Below are positions 16,588 through 24,106 of a stretch of DNA of 64,000 bases, in pieces. The notes beneath the pieces are model-generated. The model made no database searches and was not told the DNA's origin. It saw nothing but the letters and a program-made list of their open reading frames with translations. The DNA lies in assembly GCA_026003475.1 (NCBI GenBank), contig BPHJ01000001.1, positions 1,115,189 to 1,179,188 of the forward strand, written 5' to 3'. A program made the position numbers and the translations under genes. Each line of letters starts with the position of its first letter. Positions within the stretch are counted from its first letter, which is position 1. This DNA is from Candidatus Kapaibacterium sp. (GTDB lineage Bacteria; Bacteroidota; Ignavibacteria; Kapaibacteriales; NICIL-2).

Positions 16588-18378
16588 ATGCAATTCCTCA
16601 AACGAACGCATTCGTGCGGCGAGCTTCGCCCATCGCACGTTGGAGAACGTGTTGTCTTGAACGGTTGGGTTCATGCCCTCCGAACATTTGGTGGAGTAAC
16701 CTTTTTCGACCTTCGCGACCGCACGGGTATCACGCAGATTCTGGTCAACGACTCTTCGCCGGACACAGTACGCCAACTGGTACGCCAGCTCCGCGCTGAA
16801 TTCGTGCTTGCTGTCGAGGGCACGGTTCGCTTGCGAGAAAATCCCAATCCCCGCCGTGAGACTGGACTCATCGAAGTGCTTGCCCAGCAGATCACCATTC
16901 TTGCCGAGTCGGAGATTCCTCCATTCGAAATCCTCGAACATGACGAAAAGCCACTTGCCAGCGAGGAACTCCGCTTGCGCTACCGGTACTTGGACCTGCG
17001 CCGTCCGTCGCTCCAGAGGAAATTCCTGGTGCGCAACACTCTCTATCAGCTTGCCCATCGCTACTTTGCCGACCATGGATTCATCGAGGTCGAAACGCCC
17101 ATTTTGATGAAGTCCACACCAGAAGGAGCGCGGGATTTTCTCGTACCAAGCCGCTTGCACAAAGGGAAGTTCTACGCCCTGCCGCAATCGCCCCAACTCT
17201 ACAAGCAAATTTTGATGATCGCCGGCTTCGATCGCTACATGCAGATCGCCAAATGTTTTCGCGATGAAGACCTCCGCGCCGACCGCCAACCCGAGTTTAC
17301 GCAGATTGACGTGGAAATGTCGTTCATAACGCGGGAGGACATTTTCGACCTCATCGAAGGCTTCACTGCAACTGTCTGGCAAGAGGTACTAGGCATCGAA
17401 TTGGAGCGTCCATTCCCACGCCTTCAATGGCGGGAAGCACTCGAACGCTATGGCAGTGATAAACCCGACCTTCGTTTCGGGCTGGAGTTGTGCGACCTGA
17501 CCTGGCTCGGCACAGCCAGCCAACTTGATGCATTTCGTTCAGTGGTTGCCGAATATCCTGATGGAACAGTTGCGGGACTCCGAGCGCCGGGCTGCGCTTC
17601 CTACTCACGCAAGCAGTTCGATGAGTTAGGAGAACTGGCAAAAAAACATGGTGCCCACGGCATGGCATGGATCAAGTGGTCTGACGGTGGTGCCGTCAAT
17701 TCGCCCATCGCAAAGCACCTCGGCGACGGCGTGCTCGAGCAGATTCGGAGCAGTACCGGTGCACGCGATGGCGATGCGGTGCTCATCGTTGCGGATCGGT
17801 GGGAACGATGCTTGACCGTTCTCGGTGCGCTCCGAAGCGAGCTGGGGCGCCGGCTGAGCCTTGCACAAAGCGACACCTATCGCTTCGCATGGATCGTGGA
17901 TTTTCCCCTGCTCGAATGGGATGATACCGAACAGCGCTACGTTGCTCGCCACCATCCCTTCACCGCACCAGCCGAGGAGGATATTCCATTGCTCCAGAGC
18001 GACCCTCTGCGTGTCCGTGCACAAGCCTACGACTTGGTGTGCAATGGATACGAAATCGGTGGCGGCAGCATTCGGATTCACCGTCCGGACTTGCAAGAGC
18101 GCATGCTGAAGTTGCTGGGTTTTTCGTCAGAGGAAGCACACCGCCGCTTTGGATTTCTACTGGAAGCGCTTCGCTACGGTGCACCACCGCATGGTGGTAT
18201 CGCGCTGGGTTTCGATCGGTGGATCATGATCCTGGCTGGTACCGACAACATTCGTGATGTCATTGCGTTCCCCAAGACTACAAGCGGACTCTCGCTCATG
18301 GATGGTGCGCCTTCGGAAGTTTCTCCCGACCAGCTCCGCGAGTTGGGGCTGATCATCAACGATGAGCATTCATCCTGA
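16588..18378 (+). CDS. aspS: aspartyl-tRNA synthetase
   Basis: A 596-residue bacterial-type class IIb AspRS. It contains the N-terminal OB-fold anticodon-binding domain (GWVHALRTFGGVTFFDLRDRTG begins this stretch, residues 21 onward), motif 2 FRDEDLRADRQPEFTQID, the bacterial GAD insertion in the middle, the GGGSIRIH loop and motif 3 IALGFDRW. The position that in well-studied enzymes is Leu (Asp-specific) or His (non-discriminating) is Phe here, followed by Gly-Gly, so whether it also charges tRNA-Asn cannot be told. No gatCAB genes are in the window. Confidence 0.97.
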   Translation: MQFLKRTHSCGELRPSHVGERVVLNGWVHALRTFGGVTFFDLRDRTGITQILVNDSSPDTVRQLVRQLRAEFVLAVEGTVRLRENPNPRRETGLIEVLAQQITILAESEIPPFEILEHDEKPLASEELRLRYRYLDLRRPSLQRKFLVRNTLYQLAHRYFADHGFIEVETPILMKSTPEGARDFLVPSRLHKGKFYALPQSPQLYKQILMIAGFDRYMQIAKCFRDEDLRADRQPEFTQIDVEMSFITREDIFDLIEGFTATVWQEVLGIELERPFPRLQWREALERYGSDKPDLRFGLELCDLTWLGTASQLDAFRSVVAEYPDGTVAGLRAPGCASYSRKQFDELGELAKKHGAHGMAWIKWSDGGAVNSPIAKHLGDGVLEQIRSSTGARDGDAVLIVADRWERCLTVLGALRSELGRRLSLAQSDTYRFAWIVDFPLLEWDDTEQRYVARHHPFTAPAEEDIPLLQSDPLRVRAQAYDLVCNGYEIGGGSIRIHRPDLQERMLKLLGFSSEEAHRRFGFLLEALRYGAPPHGGIALGFDRWIMILAGTDNIRDVIAFPKTTSGLSLMDGAPSEVSPDQLRELGLIINDEHSS

Positions 18379-18435
18379 CAACCCCAACACCCTTCGAATG
18401 CGCACCATCGGCACCAGCAACGCCAAAGTGTGTCG

Positions 18436-18443
18436 TAGTTTTG
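18436..18443 (+). promoter_or_regulatory. -7 box of the Nif3-like gene promoter
   Basis: TAGTTTTG, an exact TAnnTTTG match, 31 nt before the ATG at 18475, within the 96-bp gap after aspS. No clear TTG -33 element is seen at the usual spacing. Confidence 0.5.
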
Positions 18444-18474
18444 CAGTGCACCGTCAGCACCGGCTCCAACACGC

Positions 18475-19332
18475 ATGACCGTCGAGAAACTCTACGCACT
18501 CTTGCAGACCGAACTTCCTGTTGCAGAAGCGATGGTGGGCGATCGGCTTGGTATTCAAGTTGAGCCGCCAGACCATCGCATCGAACGAGTGTTGACTGCA
18601 TTGGAAGTCACCGACACAGTACTCGACGAAGCATGTCAGCGCGGATGCAACTGCATTGTCACGTTTCATCCTCTCATCTTTGAACCCCTGCAAGCATTGC
18701 GCCCCGCTGATCGTGTTGGCCGGTGTGTCATGCGAGCAATCGTTAAGGGAATTGCGATCGTGAGCATTCACACAACGCTCGATGCACATCCAGCGGGCAC
18801 CAATGCAACACTGGCACAGATGCTGGGCATAGAATGTGAGCGCCCGTTGCTTCCCTCTGCCGAGCGAGCAGGGTACGGGATGGGTGTCGTCGGACGGCTT
18901 CGCGAGCCATGCAGCCCCAGTCAATTAGCGCGTCGTGTGGCAGACATGCTGGGGACAACTGTTCGGTACTGCACCGGTGCATCCAGCCAGATCGAGCGCG
19001 TTGCCTTGGTAGCTGGAAGCGGCTCTTCGTTGCTTGCTGCTGCACTTGAGAGCGGTGTGGATGCATTTATCACTGCCGACGTCAAATACCACACGTTCCA
19101 CCGTGCCAGTGGCCAGCTTACGCTTATTGATGCTGGTCATTTCGAGATGGAGCAACACGTCCCCGTGATACTGGCTGGCATACTCCAGCAAATCCTTGCG
19201 CACAATGGTTGCTCACTAGACGTTCTCCCGAGCACAACACGTACCTCGCCCGTGCGAACGGAAATTTCCATTACCATTGACATTGACAGTTCCACCATCG
19301 CTGTTTCAGAGACCGATGCCCACCAACGTTGA
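18475..19332 (+). CDS. Nif3-like dinuclear metal centre protein
   Basis: A 285-residue member of the Nif3/YbgI/YqfO family, short form without the PII-like insert. These proteins form hexameric rings with a two-metal site; their biochemical role is not settled (GTP cyclohydrolase-like activity has been proposed). Visible ligands are the His of FHPLIF, the Asp of HTTLDAHPAGTN, and the His and Glu of IDAGHFEMEQ. The usual AHHPL motif reads TFHPL here, so the first of the paired histidines is Phe. The downstream zinc-ribbon gene overlaps by 17 bp; this gene pair recurs in many bacteria. Confidence 0.9.
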   Translation: MTVEKLYALLQTELPVAEAMVGDRLGIQVEPPDHRIERVLTALEVTDTVLDEACQRGCNCIVTFHPLIFEPLQALRPADRVGRCVMRAIVKGIAIVSIHTTLDAHPAGTNATLAQMLGIECERPLLPSAERAGYGMGVVGRLREPCSPSQLARRVADMLGTTVRYCTGASSQIERVALVAGSGSSLLAAALESGVDAFITADVKYHTFHRASGQLTLIDAGHFEMEQHVPVILAGILQQILAHNGCSLDVLPSTTRTSPVRTEISITIDIDSSTIAVSETDAHQR

Positions 19333-20053
19333 ACTTATCGCGCGACTTGCGCACATTGACGAGAAACTCGACGACATGCACGAAGAGCTTGGCGAGCTTC
19401 CCAAACAAGTCAAGAAGTTGGAAGACAAACTCCGCCAGCGTCGTCGCTTAGTGGAGGAAACGCAGAAAGCGCTCGAGGAAATCGAGCACTACCGTACAAC
19501 GATGCGTCTCCGGCTGCAAGAATTCGCCGACAAAGAATCCAAGCTCCAGCAGGTGCAGTTCAGCGGCCAAGTTCGAAACAACCGGGAATTCGACGCTATC
19601 ACGAAGGAGATCGAGTTCATTCGCAGCGAACGGACGCGCATCGAACAGGAGTTAGCGCAGAGCGAGATCAAGAAGGAAAACTTGCATGGCTTGCTGGAGC
19701 GCCAGATGTCGGACTTCGAGGAAGCACGCGCCGAGCTACAGCAACGAGAGGATGAGCTGAGCAGTCTTTCGTCGGAGCAAGATAACGAGTTTCGCGCCCT
19801 CCAATCCGAGCGCAAAGCGATCATCGAGCAACTTGCTGCCGATTGGTATGCTGAGTACGAGCGGATTCGCACCTACCATGCCGATGCAGCAGTCTATGTT
19901 CACAAAGGTAGCTGCAGCGGTTGTTTCAGCGCAATTCCACCACAAGTGCAAGTCGAAATGCGGAATCAACCCGACCGGATGTTCGTCTGTGAACACTGCG
20001 GACGCATCCTCTATCCGGAGCATTATCGAATCGAGGAAGAAGAGTTGATGTAG
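19316..20053 (+). CDS. coiled-coil protein with C-terminal C4 zinc ribbon (CT398-like)
   Basis: 245 residues. Residues about 10-180 form one long alpha-helical coiled coil rich in Glu, Lys, Arg and Gln. The C-terminal 50 residues contain two CxxC pairs, CSGC and CEHC, making a zinc ribbon. This is the architecture of the CT398/zf-RING_7 family, commonly encoded beside nif3 and suggested to bind nucleic acids or secretion/flagellar partners; its function is not established. The ATG at 19316 overlaps the nif3-like gene. The stop codon is immediately followed by the 5' end of RNase P RNA. Confidence 0.85.
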   Translation: MPTNVELIARLAHIDEKLDDMHEELGELPKQVKKLEDKLRQRRRLVEETQKALEEIEHYRTTMRLRLQEFADKESKLQQVQFSGQVRNNREFDAITKEIEFIRSERTRIEQELAQSEIKKENLHGLLERQMSDFEEARAELQQREDELSSLSSEQDNEFRALQSERKAIIEQLAADWYAEYERIRTYHADAAVYVHKGSCSGCFSAIPPQVQVEMRNQPDRMFVCEHCGRILYPEHYRIEEEELM

Positions 20054-20489
20054 GAACGGGCGGGAAGTCCGTGCAGCCGCGCTGGTTCTTTCGAGCCAGT
20101 GAGGAAAGTCCGGACACCACCACGCAGCGTGCTCGATAACGTCGAGGCGGCAATGCAATCGCCCCGTCGCGATGCAAAGCCGACGGATAGTGCCACAGAA
20201 ACAATACCGCCCCGACCGCATGTCGGTTGGGGTAAGGGTGAAATGGTGCGGTAAGAGCGCACCGCACACGTGGTGACACGTGTGGCAGGGAAAACCCCAC
20301 GCGGTGCAAGACCGAGCAGATGCGTTTGTCCTGCGGCGTGGCAGGCGCTTCCTTCTGGGAAGCACGCATCGGGTAGGTCGCACAGGAGCGGCGCAGCAAT
20401 GCACCCGCCAAGGTTCATGGCTGCAGGCGTGTCCTCACCCCGAGGGGGACCGTCACAGAATCCGGCTTACAGGACTTTTCGCCCGTTCG
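20053..20489 (+). ncRNA. rnpB: RNase P RNA (bacterial type A)
   Basis: The catalytic RNA of RNase P, which trims tRNA 5' leaders. P1 is a perfect 9-bp helix from GAACGGGCG (20054-20062) and CGCCCGTTC (20480-20488). The P4 strands are visible as GAGGAAAGTCCGGAC (20101-20115) and ACAGAATCCGGCTTAC (20455-20470). Other conserved blocks include GGTAAGGGTGAAA and AGGGAAAACCCC. A T-run (20490-20495) right after P1 should end the transcript. The RNA starts at the stop codon of the zinc-ribbon gene, with no recognisable promoter between them, so it may be processed from that mRNA or use a promoter inside the gene. Confidence 0.96.
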
Positions 20490-20516
20490 TTTTTTCAACC
20501 ATCAACGCCTGGAGCG

Positions 20517-20852
20517 ATGCAATTACCCGACGACCCCATCTTGCGCGAACTTGTCCCGGAGTTTATCATCTCCTGGCGTGCTGATCTAAGCACGACTCTC
20601 CCCGCGCTTGTCGCCACACAGGATAGCAACGAACTCTACCGCTTCGGACACACGCTCAAAGGCTCGGCCCGTCAATTCGGCTTTGCGGAACTTGCCGACT
20701 GCGGCGCTGAAATTATGGAACTTGCCCGCAGCACCCAGTGGGATGCGCTCGACGAGATCACGCAGCGCATTTCGCAGTATCTTGCCGACATCGAACAGCT
20801 TGCTCGAAGCCACAATCTGCCCCTACCCCAAAGTAGTGCCACCAACATGTGA
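20517..20852 (+). CDS. histidine phosphotransfer (HPt) domain protein
   Basis: 111 residues forming a stand-alone four-helix HPt domain. The phospho-accepting histidine is in the motif RFGHTLKGSARQFGF, followed by the helix FAELADCGAEIMELAR; both are diagnostic. HPt proteins relay phosphate from a hybrid kinase to a response regulator. No kinase or regulator is adjacent; the histidine kinase fragment at the right edge is 43 kb away. The ATG at 20517 is 27 nt after rnpB, and the frame extended upstream would run through the RNA gene. It is followed 7 bp later by a secreted TolB-like gene. Confidence 0.88.
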   Translation: MQLPDDPILRELVPEFIISWRADLSTTLPALVATQDSNELYRFGHTLKGSARQFGFAELADCGAEIMELARSTQWDALDEITQRISQYLADIEQLARSHNLPLPQSSATNM

Positions 20853-20859
20853 GGTCATC

Positions 20860-21330
20860 ATGCGTGTTGCTGTCATTGTTGTGTCTGTGTGTTCGCTGAT
20901 GGCGCAGGTGCGTGTGGCAGTTTTACCCATCAAAAACCTCGATGGAAATATGCAACTGCTCACGTACAGCTATGCTATTGCCGATAGTCTCCGTGCGTTG
21001 CTTATGCGACACCCTGACCACGGCACGAAGTTCGTCGTCATCCCTGCAGATACAATGGAACAAGCGCTGGCAGAATTCAACCTCGATCCCAGTTCTCCAC
21101 AGTTTGAGTCTGACCTCTGGAGAGGGATAGCCAAGCTCAACTGTCAGTATGCCATCACTGGTTCGTTTGAAATCACCGGCGGTCGGATGGTGCTCAACCT
21201 TTATGCATACGATGTTGCGACCAAACTTGCCGACCAAACGAACACAGCGCGCAATCTGTTCAAAGCGCCAGAAAACATTTTCGACGTGCTACCGGCAGCA
21301 GTCAGGAAACTTGTTCCGGCGTTGAAGTAG
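20860..21330 (+). CDS. small secreted protein with TolB N-terminal/CsgG-like fold
   Basis: 156 residues. A signal peptide (residues 1-16, ending SLMAQ) precedes VRVAVLPIKNLDGN. A pattern of short strands and helices follows: a segment ADSLRALLM, then AITGSFEITGGRMVLNLYAYD. This is the arrangement of the TolB N-terminal/CsgG/LpoB-like alpha-beta fold found in periplasmic proteins. Family assignment is tentative. It lies 7 bp after the HPt gene, presumably in the same transcript, and its 3' end overlaps the convergent TerC-family gene by 29 bp. Confidence 0.6.
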   Translation: MRVAVIVVSVCSLMAQVRVAVLPIKNLDGNMQLLTYSYAIADSLRALLMRHPDHGTKFVVIPADTMEQALAEFNLDPSSPQFESDLWRGIAKLNCQYAITGSFEITGGRMVLNLYAYDVATKLADQTNTARNLFKAPENIFDVLPAAVRKLVPALK

Positions 21331-22042
21331 TCTGCCGCCGCTTCCGTAGTGCTTCCTGACGACGCATGTTGAGGAATTCAACACCGACGGAGAATGCCAT
21401 CGCGGTGTACACGTAGCCTCGACTGACCTCGACGCCAACGCCATCGAGCACTAGTACAAACCCGACCAAGATCAGGAACGCCAGAGCCAGCATCACCAGC
21501 GTTGGATGCCGATTCAAGAAGGTGGCAATCGCAGCACTGCTTGCCACCATCACCACCATTGCAGCGACATTGGCGCTAATCATCACAGCAAGGTGTTGCG
21601 ACAGTCCCACCGCCGTAATGACCGAGTCGAGCGAGAACACCAAATCCAGCAGCACAATCTGGACTATGACTCCCCCGAAGGACGCAGCCGGACGCTGTTG
21701 TTCGCCAAGGACATCAAGCCCTTCAACACGGTGGTGAATTTCCCGTGTCGCTTTCGCAAGCAGGAACAATCCACCCGCCAACAGAACCAGGTCTCTCCCA
21801 CTGACATCGTGCCCAGCAATGGTGACCAATGGTGCGGTCAGACCGGCTATCCACGCAATGCTCAGGAGCAGTCCAATCCGGAAGATCAGCGCCAACGCCA
21901 GTCCCAACGTTCGCGCGCTCTGCCGACGCTCTGCGGGCAATCGCTCGGTGACAATGCTGATGAAGATGATGTTGTCAATGCCAAGGACAATCTCCAACGC
22001 CGTTAGGGTAAGGAAACCAATCAGGTGTTCCAGTGTGAACAT
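21302..22042 (-). CDS. TerC-family integral membrane protein
   Basis: 246 residues with about seven hydrophobic helices. The N-terminus FTLEHLIGFLTLTALEIVLG continues into IDNIIFISIV, the hallmark of TerC/Alx/YkoY-type proteins with a conserved Asp-Asn pair in the membrane. A second conserved acidic site is in LLDLVFSLDSVITAVG. Members export metal ions such as manganese or take part in metal loading of exported enzymes. Any role in tellurite resistance should not be assumed from the name. The ATG at 22042 is chosen because the family N-terminus starts there. It is a single gene, convergent with the TolB-like gene. Confidence 0.9.
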   Translation of the reverse strand: MFTLEHLIGFLTLTALEIVLGIDNIIFISIVTERLPAERRQSARTLGLALALIFRIGLLLSIAWIAGLTAPLVTIAGHDVSGRDLVLLAGGLFLLAKATREIHHRVEGLDVLGEQQRPAASFGGVIVQIVLLDLVFSLDSVITAVGLSQHLAVMISANVAAMVVMVASSAAIATFLNRHPTLVMLALAFLILVGFVLVLDGVGVEVSRGYVYTAMAFSVGVEFLNMRRQEALRKRRQTTSTPEQVS

Positions 22043-22088
22043 TTCGCACAATCCATTATCAGTGAACCAATGCCAGAAACGATAGGCG

Positions 22089-22096
22089 TATTTTCG
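22089..22096 (+). promoter_or_regulatory. possible -7 box of the agmatinase-family gene
   Basis: TATTTTCG, a one-mismatch TAnnTTTG match, 29 nt before the ATG at 22126 in the 83-bp divergent gap with the TerC gene. The weak match and lack of a clear -33 keep confidence low. Confidence 0.35.
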
Positions 22097-22125
22097 CGCC
22101 GCAAATTGCCGATTCAACGAACAAT

Positions 22126-23082
22126 ATGCTCCTATATTTGCCTCAAGACGAGAACTTTCTTGGCCTCGAAGCCGCGCACAGCGATGCAACAGCAGGGATC
22201 GTCATTCAACCGCTCCCGTTTGAGCGAACAACCAGCTACGGCAAAGGCACTGCCGATGGACCGCGCGAACTGCTCAAAGCCAGTCACTACGTCGAATTCT
22301 ACGACGACGAATTCGAGCGAGAGCTGTGTTTTGAGTGCGGCATCGCTACACTGGACCCCCTTCCTCTGAAAAAGCTTTCCATTCCGGAAGCATTGACGCT
22401 CATCCACACACGTGCCAGTGCCATCATTGCTGCCAATCGCTTTTGTGTTGGGATTGGCGGAGAACACACCATCAGCGCTCCGCTGATCCGAGCCCATGCT
22501 GAGCGTTATGCTGAGCTGAGCGTCCTTCAGTTCGATGCACATGCAGACCTCCGGAATGAATACGACGGAACCCCCTTGTCGCATGCATGCGTGATGGCAC
22601 GTGTGGCTGAGTTCCTTCCACCAACGCGTATTGTCCAGGTCGGAATTCGTGCATTGTGTCGGGAGGAAGCTGCCTTCATCAAGCGTCACCAAATGGCAAC
22701 GTTCTTCGCCAGCGGCATTCGGCAAGACAGGTATGGCCAGGATTGGATCAAGCGTCTGGTTGAGTCCCTCACCGGTGAGGTCTATCTGACGTTCGATGTT
22801 GATGCACTCGATCCAAGCATTATGCCCGCAACGGGCACACCTGAACCAGAAGGCTTGAGCTATTCGGAATGCATCCGCATTGCTCGCGCAATCGTCGAGA
22901 GCGGACGCCGAATTGTTGGCCTCGATGTTGTCGAGCTCGCCCCCATCAAGAAGTTGCACCATCCGAATTTGACTGCTGCACGGTTGGTGTACAAGTTGTT
23001 GAACATTGCTTTTTCTCATGCACAACGCCGTACTGCACGACAATCTGCGGGCAACGGTCGAAAACCTCGCCGGACACGCTGA
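22126..23082 (+). CDS. agmatinase/arginase-family ureohydrolase
   Basis: 318 residues. The dinuclear manganese site is complete: GGEHTI, DAHADLR, SHACVMAR (Cys at a variable position) and FDVDALDPS, with the substrate-loop motif GTPEPEGL. Agmatinases (SpeB) cleave agmatine to putrescine and urea. The sequence class is agmatinase-like, but the exact substrate (agmatine, guanidinobutyrate or another) cannot be told without comparison. A basic tail (residues about 300-318) overlaps the start of dapD by 65 bp in another frame, an unusually long overlap. Confidence 0.85.
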   Translation: MLLYLPQDENFLGLEAAHSDATAGIVIQPLPFERTTSYGKGTADGPRELLKASHYVEFYDDEFERELCFECGIATLDPLPLKKLSIPEALTLIHTRASAIIAANRFCVGIGGEHTISAPLIRAHAERYAELSVLQFDAHADLRNEYDGTPLSHACVMARVAEFLPPTRIVQVGIRALCREEAAFIKRHQMATFFASGIRQDRYGQDWIKRLVESLTGEVYLTFDVDALDPSIMPATGTPEPEGLSYSECIRIARAIVESGRRIVGLDVVELAPIKKLHHPNLTAARLVYKLLNIAFSHAQRRTARQSAGNGRKPRRTR

Positions 23083-23869
23083 GCTTTCACCGTCGGTGGT
23101 GGATGATTTTGCGGACGCATTCTTGACCGCCCTCGAACAGGGTGCTATTCGGGCTGCCGAACCCAGAAGTGATGGCACCTGGCACGTCAATCAATGGGTC
23201 AAGCAAGGTATCCTGCTGCTGTTCCGTGCTGGACGACTCCGTTCGATGCCACCACCCTACGAGCATTTTTTCGACAAACACACTCTTCCAGTGCGTATGC
23301 TCTCGGCTGAAGATGGCGTGCGACTGGTTCCCGGTGGTTCTGCCATTCGACGTGGCGCATACGTTGCTGCTGGAGTGATTTGCATGCCACCTATGTACAT
23401 CAACATCGGCGCCTACGTGGACGAAGGAACGATGGTTGATTCGCATGCTCTCGTAGGCACCTGCGCACAAATTGGAAAACGAGTTCACATCAGTGCAGCC
23501 GCTCAGATCGGCGGTGTACTCGAACCGGCAAGTGCTCTCCCGGTGATTGTTGAAGACGAGGCCTTCATTGGCGGTAATGCTGGTGTGTACGAAGGTGTCC
23601 GAGTGCGTTCGCGTGCGGTGATTGCTGCTGGAGTGGTTCTGACCGCATCAGTGCCTGTATACGATCTGGTTCACGAGCGAATTCTCCGCGGCAGTAGCGA
23701 CCACCCGCTCGAAATTCCAGCTGGTGCAGTTGTCATCGCTGGCACAAGAACGCTTGCCAGTTCGTCTTTTGCCCGCGAGCACGGTCTGGCAGCATCGTGT
23801 GCGCTCATTGTCAAGTACCGCGACGATCGCACCGACGCACGCACCGCGCTGGAAGAAGCTCTTCGGTAG
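23018..23869 (+). CDS. dapD: 2,3,4,5-tetrahydropyridine-2,6-dicarboxylate N-succinyltransferase
   Basis: 283 residues. DapD adds succinyl to tetrahydrodipicolinate in the succinylase branch of lysine and diaminopimelate synthesis. The N-terminal helical domain ends in HVNQWVKQGILLLFR. The left-handed beta-helix contains YINIGAYVDEGTMVDSHA, CAQIGKRVHIS and IGGVLEP, and the segment EDEAFIGGNAGVYEGV follows. The N-terminal residues encoded inside the agmatinase gene match the E. coli DapD N-terminus (TVENLAGHAELSPSVVDDF region), so the overlap is required. The ATG is at 23018; a TTG at 23006 is in frame. Confidence 0.93.
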   Translation: MHNAVLHDNLRATVENLAGHAELSPSVVDDFADAFLTALEQGAIRAAEPRSDGTWHVNQWVKQGILLLFRAGRLRSMPPPYEHFFDKHTLPVRMLSAEDGVRLVPGGSAIRRGAYVAAGVICMPPMYINIGAYVDEGTMVDSHALVGTCAQIGKRVHISAAAQIGGVLEPASALPVIVEDEAFIGGNAGVYEGVRVRSRAVIAAGVVLTASVPVYDLVHERILRGSSDHPLEIPAGAVVIAGTRTLASSSFAREHGLAASCALIVKYRDDRTDARTALEEALR

Positions 23870-23893
23870 TGTTCGCACAACACGTAGTGCCCT

Positions 23894-24106
23894 ATGTCCA
23901 TCCACAGTAACATCGCCAAAGTTCGACGCTATGTCCCGCTTGCCCACTACGCGACGGCGGTTGTTATGCTAGCAGCAGCATTTATCAGTGGTGATGGGTT
24001 CGAGATGTGGTTTGCTGTTGCCGCACTCTTGTCGGTCATCGCAGGAGTTGGGTTCTATCTGTTCATGCGGCACATCGAGCGCAAACTCGATCCCTATCGG
24101 CGATGA
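23894..24106 (+). CDS. small two-helix membrane protein (70 aa)
   Basis: 70 residues with two hydrophobic helices (about 17-34 and 39-57) and a basic C-terminal tail RHIERKLDPYRR. It resembles other two-pass inner-membrane proteins of unknown function; no family is recognised. Its stop overlaps the ATG of the MEMO1-family gene (ATGA), so the two are probably made together. Confidence 0.65.
   Translation: MSIHSNIAKVRRYVPLAHYATAVVMLAAAFISGDGFEMWFAVAALLSVIAGVGFYLFMRHIERKLDPYRR

Noticed and set aside
20280-20516. Upstream coding extension of the HPt protein
   Set aside because: The frame is open but runs through RNase P RNA, whose P1 and P4 elements are plainly present; the domain starts at 20517.
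22132-23190. Minus-strand frame opposite the agmatinase and dapD genes
   Set aside because: Both plus-strand genes carry complete family motifs; the minus frame looks like a shadow with odd composition.
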